64,000 nt of DNA, from NCBI RefSeq assembly GCF_018129685.1, contig NZ_JAFCLG010000028.1, positions 1 to 64,000 on the forward strand, written 5' to 3'. Source of the DNA: Bradyrhizobium manausense (GTDB taxonomy: Bacteria; Pseudomonadota; Alphaproteobacteria; Rhizobiales; Xanthobacteraceae). The notes beneath the pieces were generated by a model. That model did no database searches. It saw only the letters and a program-made list of their open reading frames with translations, and was not told the DNA's origin. The translations under genes were made by a program, and so were the position numbers. The first letter of the stretch is position 1, and every line of letters begins with the position of its first letter. Positions 25,738 to 34,428 of the stretch are shown here, in pieces.

Positions 25738-28700
25738 GCAGGGTTTTCAATGTTGTCATGTATTGGTCGAGGTCGAAGCGCTCGACCAGCGATCGCATTT
25801 CGGCGACGAAATCGGCGTGCTCGGGATGATCGCTGCCGATCTCGTCAAGCTTCAACTGGATGGCCTTGACGTAACCGATCTGACCGAGCCCGATCAGGGC
25901 CTCGATGTGCCTGACCGGCGGCCGCGAGCCGCTCTCCGGCCGCCATAGCGGCACGGCCGTCTCCTCGGAGCCGTATTGCCATTCGATCTTGAGCAACTGC
26001 CTGATGGTCTCGAGCAGTCGCGGAATGTCGATCGGTTTCATCAAATAGCCGTCGTGGAACGGCTGGGCGAGCGGTGCGCCATGCGCTTCCAGCGCGCTTG
26101 CCGACACCATCAGGATGCGAGCCTGGTGATGGCCGGCCGCGCGCAGCTGCTCCGCGACGGTCCAGCCGTCCATGCCCGGCATCGAGATGTCGAGCAGGAA
26201 CAGATCAGGCCGGCAATGCTGCGCCAGTGCGAGGCAGCCGGGGCCGTCGGCCGCGCTGAGCAGGATGAACCCGAGCGGCGTCAGCACCTCGCGCAGGAGA
26301 TCGCGGTGCACGGGATCGTCGTCGGTGATGAGGATGGTCTTGCGCGCACCATGATAGCCGGAGATCGGTGCTTCCACCGGCGCAGTGCGCCTCGGGTTGG
26401 TGACCTCCGACAGCAGCATCTTCACCTTGAACGTGCTGCCGCGGCCGACGGTGCTGGAGACCTTGATGTCGCCGCCCATGACGCCGGCGAGCAGCCGGCT
26501 GATGGTGAGGCCCAGTCCCGTCCCCGTCTGTGGCTGCGAGACACCGAGCGCGCCGCGCTCGAACGGGGCAAAAATACGCTCGAGATCGTCGCCCTGGATG
26601 CCGGGCCCGGTGTCGATCACCTCGAACTCGGCGACCGGGCTGCGATAGTGCACGACGAACTGCACGCTGCCGGTCTGGGTGAACTTGATCGCGTTGGAGA
26701 GCAGATTGATCAGCACCTGTCGCAGCCGCTTTTCGTCGGCATAGACCACGAGCGGCAAATGTGCCGGCCGCCTGAACACGAAATCGATACCCTTGGCGCT
26801 GGCCTGCAGGCGGAACATGCCGACGAGCTGATCGAGGAATTCGCTCAAGCGGACTTCGTCGCGGGAGAGATAGAGCCTGCCAGCCTCGATCTTGGAAATA
26901 TCCAGAATGCCGTCGATCAGGCCGGAGAGGTGATCGGCGCTGCGGCGGACGACGCGGACCTGGTCGCGCGGCTTGGTGCTCAGCGTCGTATCCTGCTCCA
27001 GCAGCTGCGCGTAGCCGCTGATCGCGTTCAGCGGCGAGCGCAGCTCGTGGCTCAGGCCGACCACATAGCGGCTCTTGGCGAGGTTGGCTGACTCGGCGAC
27101 CTCCTTGGCGCGCTGGAGCTCGGCGTCGGTGCGCTTGTGTGCGTCGATCTCCTGGATCAGCAGCGCAGTCTGCCGCCGTGTCTCGGCTTCCGCGGCGCGG
27201 CGGCTCTGCTGCGCCAGCACGAACAGCCAGGCGACCACGCCGATGATGATGCTGAGCGAGAAGAACACCTTCCAAAGCACATTGGAGACGAGCGAGATCT
27301 CGCCATGAACGCTCGCCGATGTCTGCAGATAGATCAGCCCGAGCACCAGCGCGACGAGGCCGGCGGAGACCACGAACACGCCGATATAGTGCCCGAACTG
27401 CGAGTTGATGCGCTGATAGATCGGCTGCGGCAGGATCCTTCCGAGCGCTTCGGAGAACTGCACCTGCGCGCGCCCATGCGGCTTGCAGAGATCGTGGCAG
27501 CGCGCATCCAGCGAGCAGCACAGCGAACAGATCGGACCCGCATAGGCGGGGCAGGACGTCATGTCCTCCGGTTCGAAACTGTGCTCGCAGATGCAGCACT
27601 GGATCGCCTCGATATTGGCCCAGCTCCTTTTCGGCTTGCGGGCGATGTAATATCTTCCGTCCGTGAGCCAGGCGATGATCGGCGCGGTGACGAAGGCGAC
27701 CGTCAGCGCGACGAAGGCAGCCAGCGCCTTCATGGTCGGGCCGAACAGGCCGTAGAACGCGGCGATCGAGACGATGATCGCAAGCGTCATCGCGCCGACG
27801 CCGACCGGATTGATGTCGTAGAGATGCGCCCGCTTGAATTCCATTTGAGGTGGACGGAGTCCGAGCGGCTTGTTGATGACGAGGTCGGACACCAGCGCGC
27901 CGACCCAGGCAATCGCGACGTTGGAGTAGAGCGCGAGCGTTTGCTCCAGCGCCTTGTAGACGCCGATCTCCATCAGGAGCAGCGCGACCATCACGTTGAA
28001 GACCAGCCAGACCACGCGTCCGGGATGGCTGTGCGTGAGGCGCGAGAAGAAGTTCGACCAGGCGATCGAGCCCGCATAGGCGTTGGTGACGTTGATCTTG
28101 AGCTGCGACAGCACCACGAAGAAGCCGGTCAGCGCCAGCGCGAGGTCCGGATCCGACAGCACGTAGCGAAACGCCACGAGATACATATGCGCGGGCTCGG
28201 CCGCTTCCTCGGGCGGAACGCCGTGGCTCAGCGCAAAGAAGGCGAGGAACGATCCGGCAAGAAGCTTCATTGCGCCGAGCACGATCCAGCCCGGGCCCGC
28301 GCTCATCAGCGCGATCCACCATGATGCCCTGGAGGTGCGACGGTCGCGCGGCAGAAATCGCAGGAAGTCGACTTGCTCGCCGATCTGCGCGATCAGCGAG
28401 AACACCACGGAGGAGGCGACACCGAACAGCAGCAGATCGAAATGGCCGCCGGGGTCGCCGTGTTCGCCGGCGAATTTGTGCCATTCCGTGAAGGAGTGCG
28501 GATTGGCCCAGGCGATCGCGGCAAAGGGCAGGATGTGCAGGATGACCCAGAGCGGCTGCGTCCAGAGCTGGAAACGGCTGATCAGCGTGATGCCGTACGT
28601 CACCAGCGGAATGATCGCGACCGCGCTGATGAGGTAGCCGATCGGGCGCGGAATCCCTAAGCACATCTCCAGCGCGGTCGCCAGGATCACGGCCTCGATT

Positions 28701-29092
28701 GCAAAAAAGATGAACGTGAAGGAGGCGTAGATCAGCGATGTAACCGTCGAGCCGATATAGCCGAAGCCGGCGCCGCGAGTGAGCAGGTCAATGTCGATGC
28801 CGCATTTGGCGGCATAATAGGCAATCGGAACGCCGCAAAAGAAGATGATGGCGGAGACGACGAGGATCGCGGTCGCTGCGTTGGTGACGCCGTAATTGAG
28901 GGTAATGGTGCCGCCGATCGCCTCGAGCACCAGGAAGGAAATTGCGCCGATGGCGGTGTTGGCGACGCGGGCGGCGGACCAGCGCCGCGCGCTTTTGGCG
29001 GTGAAGCGCAGCGCGTAGTCTTCCAGCGTCTGGTTGGCGACCCATTGATTGTACTGGCGCCTGACGCGGTCTATCCGCTGCCGCCCTGCCAC
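25721..29092 (-). CDS. NCS1-type permease fused to hybrid histidine kinase
   Basis: A 1,123-residue membrane protein. Residues about 1-480 form a cytosine/allantoin-permease-like (NCS1) transporter with about 12 membrane segments. A Cys-rich stretch follows (about 497-538, nine Cys, two His), then two further membrane segments (about 575-640), a HisKA domain with SHELRSPLNAISG near residue 681, an HATPase domain (NLLSNAIKF, DTGPGIQ, GTGLGLTI), and a receiver (about 920-1035; DDDP, LLDISMPGMDG, MVSAS, MKPID) with a helical tail. The architecture implies sensing of a nitrogen compound by the permease part. It is coupled to the downstream response regulator and divergent from the amide operon. 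Confidence 0.9.
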   Translation of the reverse strand: MAGRQRIDRVRRQYNQWVANQTLEDYALRFTAKSARRWSAARVANTAIGAISFLVLEAIGGTITLNYGVTNAATAILVVSAIIFFCGVPIAYYAAKCGIDIDLLTRGAGFGYIGSTVTSLIYASFTFIFFAIEAVILATALEMCLGIPRPIGYLISAVAIIPLVTYGITLISRFQLWTQPLWVILHILPFAAIAWANPHSFTEWHKFAGEHGDPGGHFDLLLFGVASSVVFSLIAQIGEQVDFLRFLPRDRRTSRASWWIALMSAGPGWIVLGAMKLLAGSFLAFFALSHGVPPEEAAEPAHMYLVAFRYVLSDPDLALALTGFFVVLSQLKINVTNAYAGSIAWSNFFSRLTHSHPGRVVWLVFNVMVALLLMEIGVYKALEQTLALYSNVAIAWVGALVSDLVINKPLGLRPPQMEFKRAHLYDINPVGVGAMTLAIIVSIAAFYGLFGPTMKALAAFVALTVAFVTAPIIAWLTDGRYYIARKPKRSWANIEAIQCCICEHSFEPEDMTSCPAYAGPICSLCCSLDARCHDLCKPHGRAQVQFSEALGRILPQPIYQRINSQFGHYIGVFVVSAGLVALVLGLIYLQTSASVHGEISLVSNVLWKVFFSLSIIIGVVAWLFVLAQQSRRAAEAETRRQTALLIQEIDAHKRTDAELQRAKEVAESANLAKSRYVVGLSHELRSPLNAISGYAQLLEQDTTLSTKPRDQVRVVRRSADHLSGLIDGILDISKIEAGRLYLSRDEVRLSEFLDQLVGMFRLQASAKGIDFVFRRPAHLPLVVYADEKRLRQVLINLLSNAIKFTQTGSVQFVVHYRSPVAEFEVIDTGPGIQGDDLERIFAPFERGALGVSQPQTGTGLGLTISRLLAGVMGGDIKVSSTVGRGSTFKVKMLLSEVTNPRRTAPVEAPISGYHGARKTILITDDDPVHRDLLREVLTPLGFILLSAADGPGCLALAQHCRPDLFLLDISMPGMDGWTVAEQLRAAGHHQARILMVSASALEAHGAPLAQPFHDGYLMKPIDIPRLLETIRQLLKIEWQYGSEETAVPLWRPESGSRPPVRHIEALIGLGQIGYVKAIQLKLDEIGSDHPEHADFVAEMRSLVERFDLDQYMTTLKTLHAYEH

Positions 29093-29167
29093 TTAAACCC
29101 CACTCCCGAACCCGTCCGAACCCTTCGCGACCTCGCAAATCCCGTACCAAAAGCCTACGTCGGTATT

Positions 29168-29209
29168 TTGCGGTGCAGTATACGCGATCTTGCGTATGCT
29201 TGCGGTGCA
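29168..29209. promoter_or_regulatory. Putative operator between kinase gene and amide operon
   Basis: A perfect inverted repeat ATACGC-N6-GCGTAT (29180-29197) is flanked by a 10-base direct repeat TTGCGGTGCA at 29168-29177 and 29200-29209, 32 bases apart (about three helical turns). It lies in the 177-base gap between the divergent permease-kinase gene and the amide transporter operon. A dimeric regulator, most simply the adjacent NarL-type protein, could bind here. No convincing sigma-54 element was found. Confidence 0.55.
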
Positions 29210-29269
29210 CAAATTCGAGCCATCCTCACGGCACCAATCGCGTGTCCTCGAACAAACAGTGGGGTGCTC

Positions 29270-30529
29270 ATGTCAGACGAAACCAACAAGGGCTTGTTGT
29301 CGCCGCTTCGGCGCAAACTATTGATGGGAATGGCGGCCGTCCCGGCCATCACGATGCTGCCGCGGACGTCCTTCGCGCAGGCCCCCGCGACTTCGGCGGT
29401 CAACACCACCGGTCTTGCGGTGACTGACACCGAGGTGACCGTCGGCATCCTGCACTCCGCAACCGGCACCATGGCGATCTCCGAAACCGGCTCGATCGAA
29501 GCCGAGAAGCTGGCCATCGAGCAGATCAACGCGGCCGGCGGCGTGCTCGGTCGCAAGATCAAGTTCATCCAGGAAGACGGCGCCAGCGACTGGCCGACTT
29601 TCGCCGAGAAGGCGAAAAAGCTGCTCGTGAACGACAAGGTTGCGGCGATCATGGGCTGCTGGACCTCGGCCTCGCGCAAGGCGGTGCTCCCCGTGGTCGA
29701 GCAGTACAACGGCATGCTGTACTACCCGACCTTCTATGAAGGCCTCGAGCAGTCCAAGAACGTGATCTACACCGGCCAGGAAGCGACCCAGCAGATCCTC
29801 GCCGGCCTGAACTGGATCGCCAAGGAGAAGGGCGCGAAGAGCTTCTTCTTCATCGGCTCCGACTACATCTGGCCGCGCACGTCGAACAAGATCGCGCGCA
29901 AGCACGTCGAAAACGTGCTGAAGGGCAAGGTCGTCGGCGAGGAGTACTATCCGCTCGGCAACACCCAGTTCAACTCGGTCATCAACAAGATCAAGCTGAC
30001 CAAGCCCGACGTGATCTTCACCGACGTCGTCGGCGGCTCCAACGTCGCCTTCTACAAGCAGCTCAAGGCTGCCGGCATCGACCTCGCCAAGCAGCCGCTG
30101 CTGACGATCTCGGTGACCGAGGACGAAATCGACGGCATCGGCGGCGAGAACATCGCAGGCGCCTATGCCTGCATGAAGTACTTCCAGTCGCTCGACAATC
30201 CGAACAACAAGGCTTTCGTGCCCGCGTTCAAGAAGATGTGGGGCGAAAAGACCGTGATCGGAGACGTCACCCAGGCTGCCTATCTCGGCCCGTGGCTGTG
30301 GAAGTTGACGGTCGAGAAGGCCGGCTCCTTCGACGTCGACAAGATCGCCGCGGCCTCGCCCGGCGTCGAGTTCAAGGGTGCGCCGGAAGGCTATGTGCGG
30401 ATCCACGAGAACCATCACCTCTGGTCGAAGACCCGCGTGGGCCGCGCCAAGCTCGATGGCCAGTTCGAGCTGATCTACGAGACCGCCGATCTGGTCGAGC
30501 CGGATCCGTTCCCCAAGGGCTATCAGTAA
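29270..30529 (+). CDS. Urea/short-chain amide ABC transporter, substrate-binding protein
   Basis: A 419-residue periplasmic binding protein of the UrtA/FmdD/AmiC type. The N-terminus has a twin-arginine-like signal (LRRKLLMGMA…SFAQA). The mature part begins with TVGILHSATGTMAISE and includes DGASDWPTFAEKAKKLL and YYPTFYEGLEQSKNVIYTGQ, typical of urea/amide binders. ATG 29270 has GGGG upstream; longer in-frame starts read into the operator region. It is the first of five transporter genes followed by formamidase, FmdB and amidase genes, so short-chain amides are at least as likely as urea. No urease genes are in the window. Confidence 0.9.
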   Translation: MSDETNKGLLSPLRRKLLMGMAAVPAITMLPRTSFAQAPATSAVNTTGLAVTDTEVTVGILHSATGTMAISETGSIEAEKLAIEQINAAGGVLGRKIKFIQEDGASDWPTFAEKAKKLLVNDKVAAIMGCWTSASRKAVLPVVEQYNGMLYYPTFYEGLEQSKNVIYTGQEATQQILAGLNWIAKEKGAKSFFFIGSDYIWPRTSNKIARKHVENVLKGKVVGEEYYPLGNTQFNSVINKIKLTKPDVIFTDVVGGSNVAFYKQLKAAGIDLAKQPLLTISVTEDEIDGIGGENIAGAYACMKYFQSLDNPNNKAFVPAFKKMWGEKTVIGDVTQAAYLGPWLWKLTVEKAGSFDVDKIAAASPGVEFKGAPEGYVRIHENHHLWSKTRVGRAKLDGQFELIYETADLVEPDPFPKGYQ

Positions 30530-30607
30530 GAAGCGCGGCGACCGCCGCGATTTCTCCCCAGGCTCAAGCAGCTCCCTGGCGTGGATTGCAACTCCATGCC
30601 CAAGACT

Positions 30608-30637
30608 CCCGCGTCGCGAATTTGCTCGCGACGCGGG
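30608..30637 (+). terminator. Intra-operon stem-loop after the binding-protein gene
   Basis: A perfect 12-base stem, CCCGCGTCGCGA with TCGCGACGCGGG, encloses an ATTTGC loop. No T-run follows, so it is probably an mRNA-stabilising structure or partial terminator that lets the binding protein be made in excess of the permeases. Confidence 0.6.
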
Positions 30638-30663
30638 ACCCTCATTCCTGACGGAGGACATCG

Positions 30664-31590
30664 ATGTTCGGCGACTATTCGCTTGGTGATCTTGGCTCCA
30701 TCTTCGTCATGCAGGGTTTTGCAGGACTGATCCTGTTCTCCGTCTACGTGCTGATGGCGCTCGGTCTTGCGATCATCTTCGGCCAGATGGGCGTCATCAA
30801 CATGGCCCATGGCGAGTTCATGATCCTCGGCGCCTACGTCACCTGGATGACCTCCAATCTGTTCCAGACCTACATGCCGAGCCTGTTCGGCGGTTACTTC
30901 TTCCTCGCCATGATCCTCGCCTTCCTCGCCTCGGGTGCGCTGGGAATGCTGGTGGAATGGGCTTTGATACGGCACCTCTACAAGCGCCCGCTCGACACGC
31001 TGCTCGCGACCTGGGGCCTCAGCCTGATGCTGCAGCAGGCCTACCGCTCCGTGTTCGGTGCGCGCGAGGTCGGCGTCGAGCTGCCGCAATGGATGCTCGG
31101 CTCGTTGCAAGTGACCAGCAGCATCGAGGTGCCGATCAACGGCGTCTTCGTGATGTGCCTGACCGTGCTGATCACCATTGGCGTTGCCTATGTGATGTAC
31201 ATGTCGCGCTGGGGCCGCCAGGTGCGCGCCGTCGTGCAGAACCGCATCATGGCCGGTGCGGTCGGTATCAACACCGAGAAGGTCGACCGCTACACGTTCG
31301 GCCTCGGCTGCGGCATCGCCGGCGTCGCCGGCAGCGCCTTCACCATGATCGGCTCGACCGGGCCGACCTCGGGCCAGCTCTACATCGTCGACACCTTCCT
31401 TGTCGTCGTGTTCGGCGGCGCCGCGAGCCTGCTCGGCACCATCGCTTCGGCCTTCTCGATCTCGCAGACGCAATCCACCCTCGAGTTCTTCATGTCGGGC
31501 TCGATGGCCAAGGTGCTGACGCTGCTCGCCGTTGTCGGAATCCTGATGCTGCGGCCGCAAGGGCTGTTCGCCCTCAAGGTCCGCAAGTGA
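30664..31590 (+). CDS. Urea/amide ABC transporter permease (LivH/UrtB type)
   Basis: A 308-residue inner-membrane permease with about eight hydrophobic segments. ALGLAIIFGQMGVINMAHGEFMILGAY at about residue 37 is the LivH/UrtB signature, and the GCGIAGVAG and VVFGGAASLLGT loops are the usual interaction regions. The GGAGG-type ribosome binding site is good. It would pair with the LivM-type permease encoded 18 bases downstream to form the membrane channel for urea or short-chain amides. Confidence 0.93.
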   Translation: MFGDYSLGDLGSIFVMQGFAGLILFSVYVLMALGLAIIFGQMGVINMAHGEFMILGAYVTWMTSNLFQTYMPSLFGGYFFLAMILAFLASGALGMLVEWALIRHLYKRPLDTLLATWGLSLMLQQAYRSVFGAREVGVELPQWMLGSLQVTSSIEVPINGVFVMCLTVLITIGVAYVMYMSRWGRQVRAVVQNRIMAGAVGINTEKVDRYTFGLGCGIAGVAGSAFTMIGSTGPTSGQLYIVDTFLVVVFGGAASLLGTIASAFSISQTQSTLEFFMSGSMAKVLTLLAVVGILMLRPQGLFALKVRK

Positions 31591-31608
31591 GAATGTGAGG
31601 CTGATGCA

Positions 31609-32751
31609 ATGACCGACAACAGGTTCTTCAATCGATCGGAGCTGATCGGGATTCTGGTGCTCGCCGTGTTCCTCGTGGTGGTGCTGCCGCTCACGCTCGA
31701 TGTCTTCAGGCTCAACCTTGTCGCCAAATATCTGACCTATGCCTTCGTCGCGCTGGGGCTGGTGATCTGCTGGGGGTATGGCGGCATCTTGAGCCTCGGC
31801 CAGGGCGTGTTCTTCGGGCTCGGCGGCTACTGCATGGCGATGTTCCTCAAGCTCGAAGCATCGAGCGTGGAGAACACCAAGATCCAGTCGACACCAGGCA
31901 TTCCCGATTTCATGGACTGGAATCAGATCACGGCGCTGCCGCTGTTCTGGAAGCCCTTTCACAGCCTTACCTTGACCATCGCAGCCATCATCCTGGTGCC
32001 CGGCATCTTTGCCCTGATCATCGGCACCGCGATGTTCAAGCGCCGCGTCGGCGGCACTTACTTCGCCATTATCACCCAGGCAGTCGCGGCCATCCTCACA
32101 ATTCTGATCGTGGGACAGCAGGGCTACACCGGCGGCATCAACGGCATGACCGATCTGCGGACGCTGAAGGGTTGGGACATCAGGCCCGACCACGCCAAGA
32201 TCGTGCTCTACTTCTTCGAGGTCGGCTGCCTGTTCGTCTGCATCATGATCGCGCAGTTCGTTCGGCACTCCAAGCTCGGGCGAATCCTGGTCGCGATGCG
32301 CGAAAAAGAGGACCGGGTCCGCTTCTCCGGCTACAGCGTCGCGAACTTCAAGATCTTCGCTTTCTGCATCGCAGCCGTGTTCGCCGCGATCGGTGGTGCC
32401 ATGTTCGCACTCAATGTCGGCTTCATGTCACCGTCCTTTGTCGGCATCGTGCCTTCGATCGAAATGGTGATCTACACCGCGGTCGGTGGCCGACTCTCCA
32501 TCCTCGGCGCGATCTATGGCACGCTGCTGGTCAATTTCGCGAAGACCAGTCTCTCGGAGACGTTCCCCGAATTGTGGCTGTTCGGCCTCGGTGGATTGTT
32601 CATTGCCGTGGTCCTCGCATTCCCGAACGGCCTTGCCGGGATCTGGGGCGACTATGTGCAGCCGCGCATCGATCGCCTGATCTCGTCGCGCAAACCGAAA
32701 CCTGAAGGCTGGACCGACGGTTCGGTCGCCGACGGCGCCCCGGCGGAGTGA
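31609..32751 (+). CDS. Urea/amide ABC transporter permease (LivM/UrtC type)
   Basis: A 380-residue permease with about nine or ten membrane segments. YAFVALGLVICWGYGGILSLGQGVFFGLGGYCMAMFLKLE is the LivM/UrtC signature. A periplasmic insertion (about residues 85-120, IPDFMDWNQI…) is typical of UrtC. The EKEDRVRFSGYSV loop is the cytoplasmic coupling region for the ATPases. It follows the LivH-type gene closely and is 11 bases before the first ATPase gene. Confidence 0.93.
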   Translation: MTDNRFFNRSELIGILVLAVFLVVVLPLTLDVFRLNLVAKYLTYAFVALGLVICWGYGGILSLGQGVFFGLGGYCMAMFLKLEASSVENTKIQSTPGIPDFMDWNQITALPLFWKPFHSLTLTIAAIILVPGIFALIIGTAMFKRRVGGTYFAIITQAVAAILTILIVGQQGYTGGINGMTDLRTLKGWDIRPDHAKIVLYFFEVGCLFVCIMIAQFVRHSKLGRILVAMREKEDRVRFSGYSVANFKIFAFCIAAVFAAIGGAMFALNVGFMSPSFVGIVPSIEMVIYTAVGGRLSILGAIYGTLLVNFAKTSLSETFPELWLFGLGGLFIAVVLAFPNGLAGIWGDYVQPRIDRLISSRKPKPEGWTDGSVADGAPAE

Positions 32752-32762
32752 GGAGGTAGATC

Positions 32763-33518
32763 ATGCTCATAGGACACCAGCCCAAGGAATTCCTGCTCGC
32801 GGTCGAAGCCCTGACTGTATCGTTCGACGGCTTCAAGGCGGTCAACGATCTCTCCTTCTACGTCGACGAAAACGAGATCCGCGTCATCATCGGGCCCAAC
32901 GGTGCCGGCAAGACCACCGTGCTCGATCTGATTTGCGGCAAGACCAAAGCGACGTCGGGCTCGATCCAGTTCCGCGGCAAGGAGCTGACGCGGATGAAGG
33001 AGAACGAGATCGTCAAGACCGGGGTGGGGCGCAAATTCCAGAACCCGTCGATCTATGACGATCTCACCGTGTTCGAGAATCTGGAGATCTCCTATCCGCG
33101 CGGCCGCTCGGTGTTCGGTGCGCTGACCTTCACCCGCGACGCCGCCGTGCGCGACCGCGTGCACGAAGTCGCTGAAATGATCTTCCTGAAAGACAAGCTG
33201 AACATGAGCGCCGATCTTCTCAGCCATGGCCAGAAGCAGTGGCTCGAGATCGGCATGCTGCTGATCCAGGACCCCGACCTTCTGATGCTGGACGAGCCCG
33301 TCGCAGGCATGAGCGTCTCCGAGCGCGCCAAGACCGCCGAGCTCCTCAATCGCATCATCAAGAACCGTTCGGTGCTGGTGATCGAGCACGACATGAAGTT
33401 CGTCGAGGACATCGCCCACAAGGTCACCGTGCTGCATCAGGGCCAGATCCTCTCCGAGGGGACGATGGAGAAGGTGCAGAACGATCCCAAGGTCATTGAA
33501 GTTTATTTGGGGCATTGA
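32763..33518 (+). CDS. Urea/amide ABC transporter ATPase (LivG/UrtD type)
   Basis: A 251-residue cytosolic ATPase. Walker A is GPNGAGKTT, the signature region is LSHGQKQWLEIGMLL, and Walker B is LLMLDEPVAGM. The LSHGQ in place of LSGGQ is common in UrtD/LivG proteins. FQNPSIYDDLTVFENLEISYP fits the urea-transporter subgroup. A strong GAGGAGG ribosome binding site precedes the ATG. It would form a heterodimer with the second ATPase downstream. Confidence 0.94.
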   Translation: MLIGHQPKEFLLAVEALTVSFDGFKAVNDLSFYVDENEIRVIIGPNGAGKTTVLDLICGKTKATSGSIQFRGKELTRMKENEIVKTGVGRKFQNPSIYDDLTVFENLEISYPRGRSVFGALTFTRDAAVRDRVHEVAEMIFLKDKLNMSADLLSHGQKQWLEIGMLLIQDPDLLMLDEPVAGMSVSERAKTAELLNRIIKNRSVLVIEHDMKFVEDIAHKVTVLHQGQILSEGTMEKVQNDPKVIEVYLGH

Positions 33519-33558
33519 CGATGGCGAGCAACAGGCGAGCAAGTGCGGCGATCTCCGT

Positions 33559-33682
33559 CCACCTCTCCCATAGGGAGAGGTGGAATGGCGCAGCCATTCG
33601 GGTGAGGGGTTCCGCTCCCTCCTGGGACCTGCGCCCCCTCACCCGGCGCTCCGCGCCGACCTCTCCCCGGTGGGGAGAGGTG
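33559..33682. repeat. Palindromic repeat inside the amide operon
   Basis: Two stem-loops: CCTCTCCCATAGGGAGAGG at the left and CCTCTCCCCGGTGGGGAGAGG at the right, linked by GGTGAGGGG and CCCCTCACCC and by CGGCGCTCCGCGCCG. Same family as 9895-10024. It sits between the two ATPase genes, so the operon transcript carries it; it may affect mRNA stability. Confidence 0.8.
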
Positions 33683-33710
33683 AAGAGTCACGGAGCCTAG
33701 GAGCACGACC

Positions 33711-34400
33711 ATGCTGGCAATTTCAGATCTCCACGTCGCCTACGGCCAGAGCGAGGTTCTTCACGGGCTCAACGTCAAGGTCGCGCCCAACGAGATCGTC
33801 GCGATCATGGGCCGCAACGGCATGGGCAAGACCACGCTGATGAAATCGTTGATGGGCATCCTTCCGACGAAGAGCGGATCGGTGAACATGGACGGCGCGG
33901 AGCTGGTCGGCTTGCCCAGTTACGAGCGCGTCGCCAAGGGCCTCGCCTATGTGCCGCAGGGCCGCATGATCTTCTCCACCATGACGGTGAAGGAGAACAT
34001 CGAGACCGGGCTCGTGGTCTCCGGTGGCTCCGAGGTGCCGAGCGACATCTATGAGCTGTTTCCGGTGCTGCTGGAGATGAAGGGCCGCCGCGGCGGCAAT
34101 CTCTCCGGCGGGCAGCAACAGCAATTGGCGATCGCCCGCGCGCTCGCGACCAAGCCGAAGGTTCTGCTGCTGGACGAGCCCACCGAAGGCATCCAGCCGT
34201 CCATCATCAAGGAGATGGCGCGCACCCTGAAGCGCATCCGCGACGAAAAAGGGCTGTCGATCGTCGTATCCGAGCAGGTCCTGAGCTTCGCGCTCGATAT
34301 CGCCGACCGCGTGCTGGTGATCGAGAACGGCGAAATCGTGCGCGACGATCCGCGCGACGCCGTCGATGCCGCGCAGGTCTCGAAATATCTGTCCGTCTAA
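33711..34400 (+). CDS. Urea/amide ABC transporter ATPase (LivF/UrtE type)
   Basis: A 229-residue ATPase. Walker A is GRNGMGKTT, the signature is LSGGQQQQLAIARAL, and Walker B is VLLLDEPTEGI followed by QPSIIKEM, which is characteristic of UrtE. MLAISDLHVAYGQSEVLHGLNV is the LivF-type N-terminus. It is separated from the LivG-type ATPase gene by a repeat and followed after 28 bases by the formamidase gene. Confidence 0.94.
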   Translation: MLAISDLHVAYGQSEVLHGLNVKVAPNEIVAIMGRNGMGKTTLMKSLMGILPTKSGSVNMDGAELVGLPSYERVAKGLAYVPQGRMIFSTMTVKENIETGLVVSGGSEVPSDIYELFPVLLEMKGRRGGNLSGGQQQQLAIARALATKPKVLLLDEPTEGIQPSIIKEMARTLKRIRDEKGLSIVVSEQVLSFALDIADRVLVIENGEIVRDDPRDAVDAAQVSKYLSV

Positions 34401-34428
34401 CCAACCGTAGTAAAAGGGGAGCATCTCG

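Noticed and set aside
29171..29185. Possible sigma-54 promoter (GG-N10-GC) ahead of the amide operon
   Set aside because: The GG and GC spacing fits, but the surrounding bases do not match TGGCAC-N5-TTGC, and the site coincides with the palindrome.
30523..32268. 581-codon minus-strand open frame across the two amide permease genes
   Set aside because: It runs opposite two well-supported permeases and encodes a His/Glu/Asp-rich low-complexity product typical of antisense frames in high-GC DNA.
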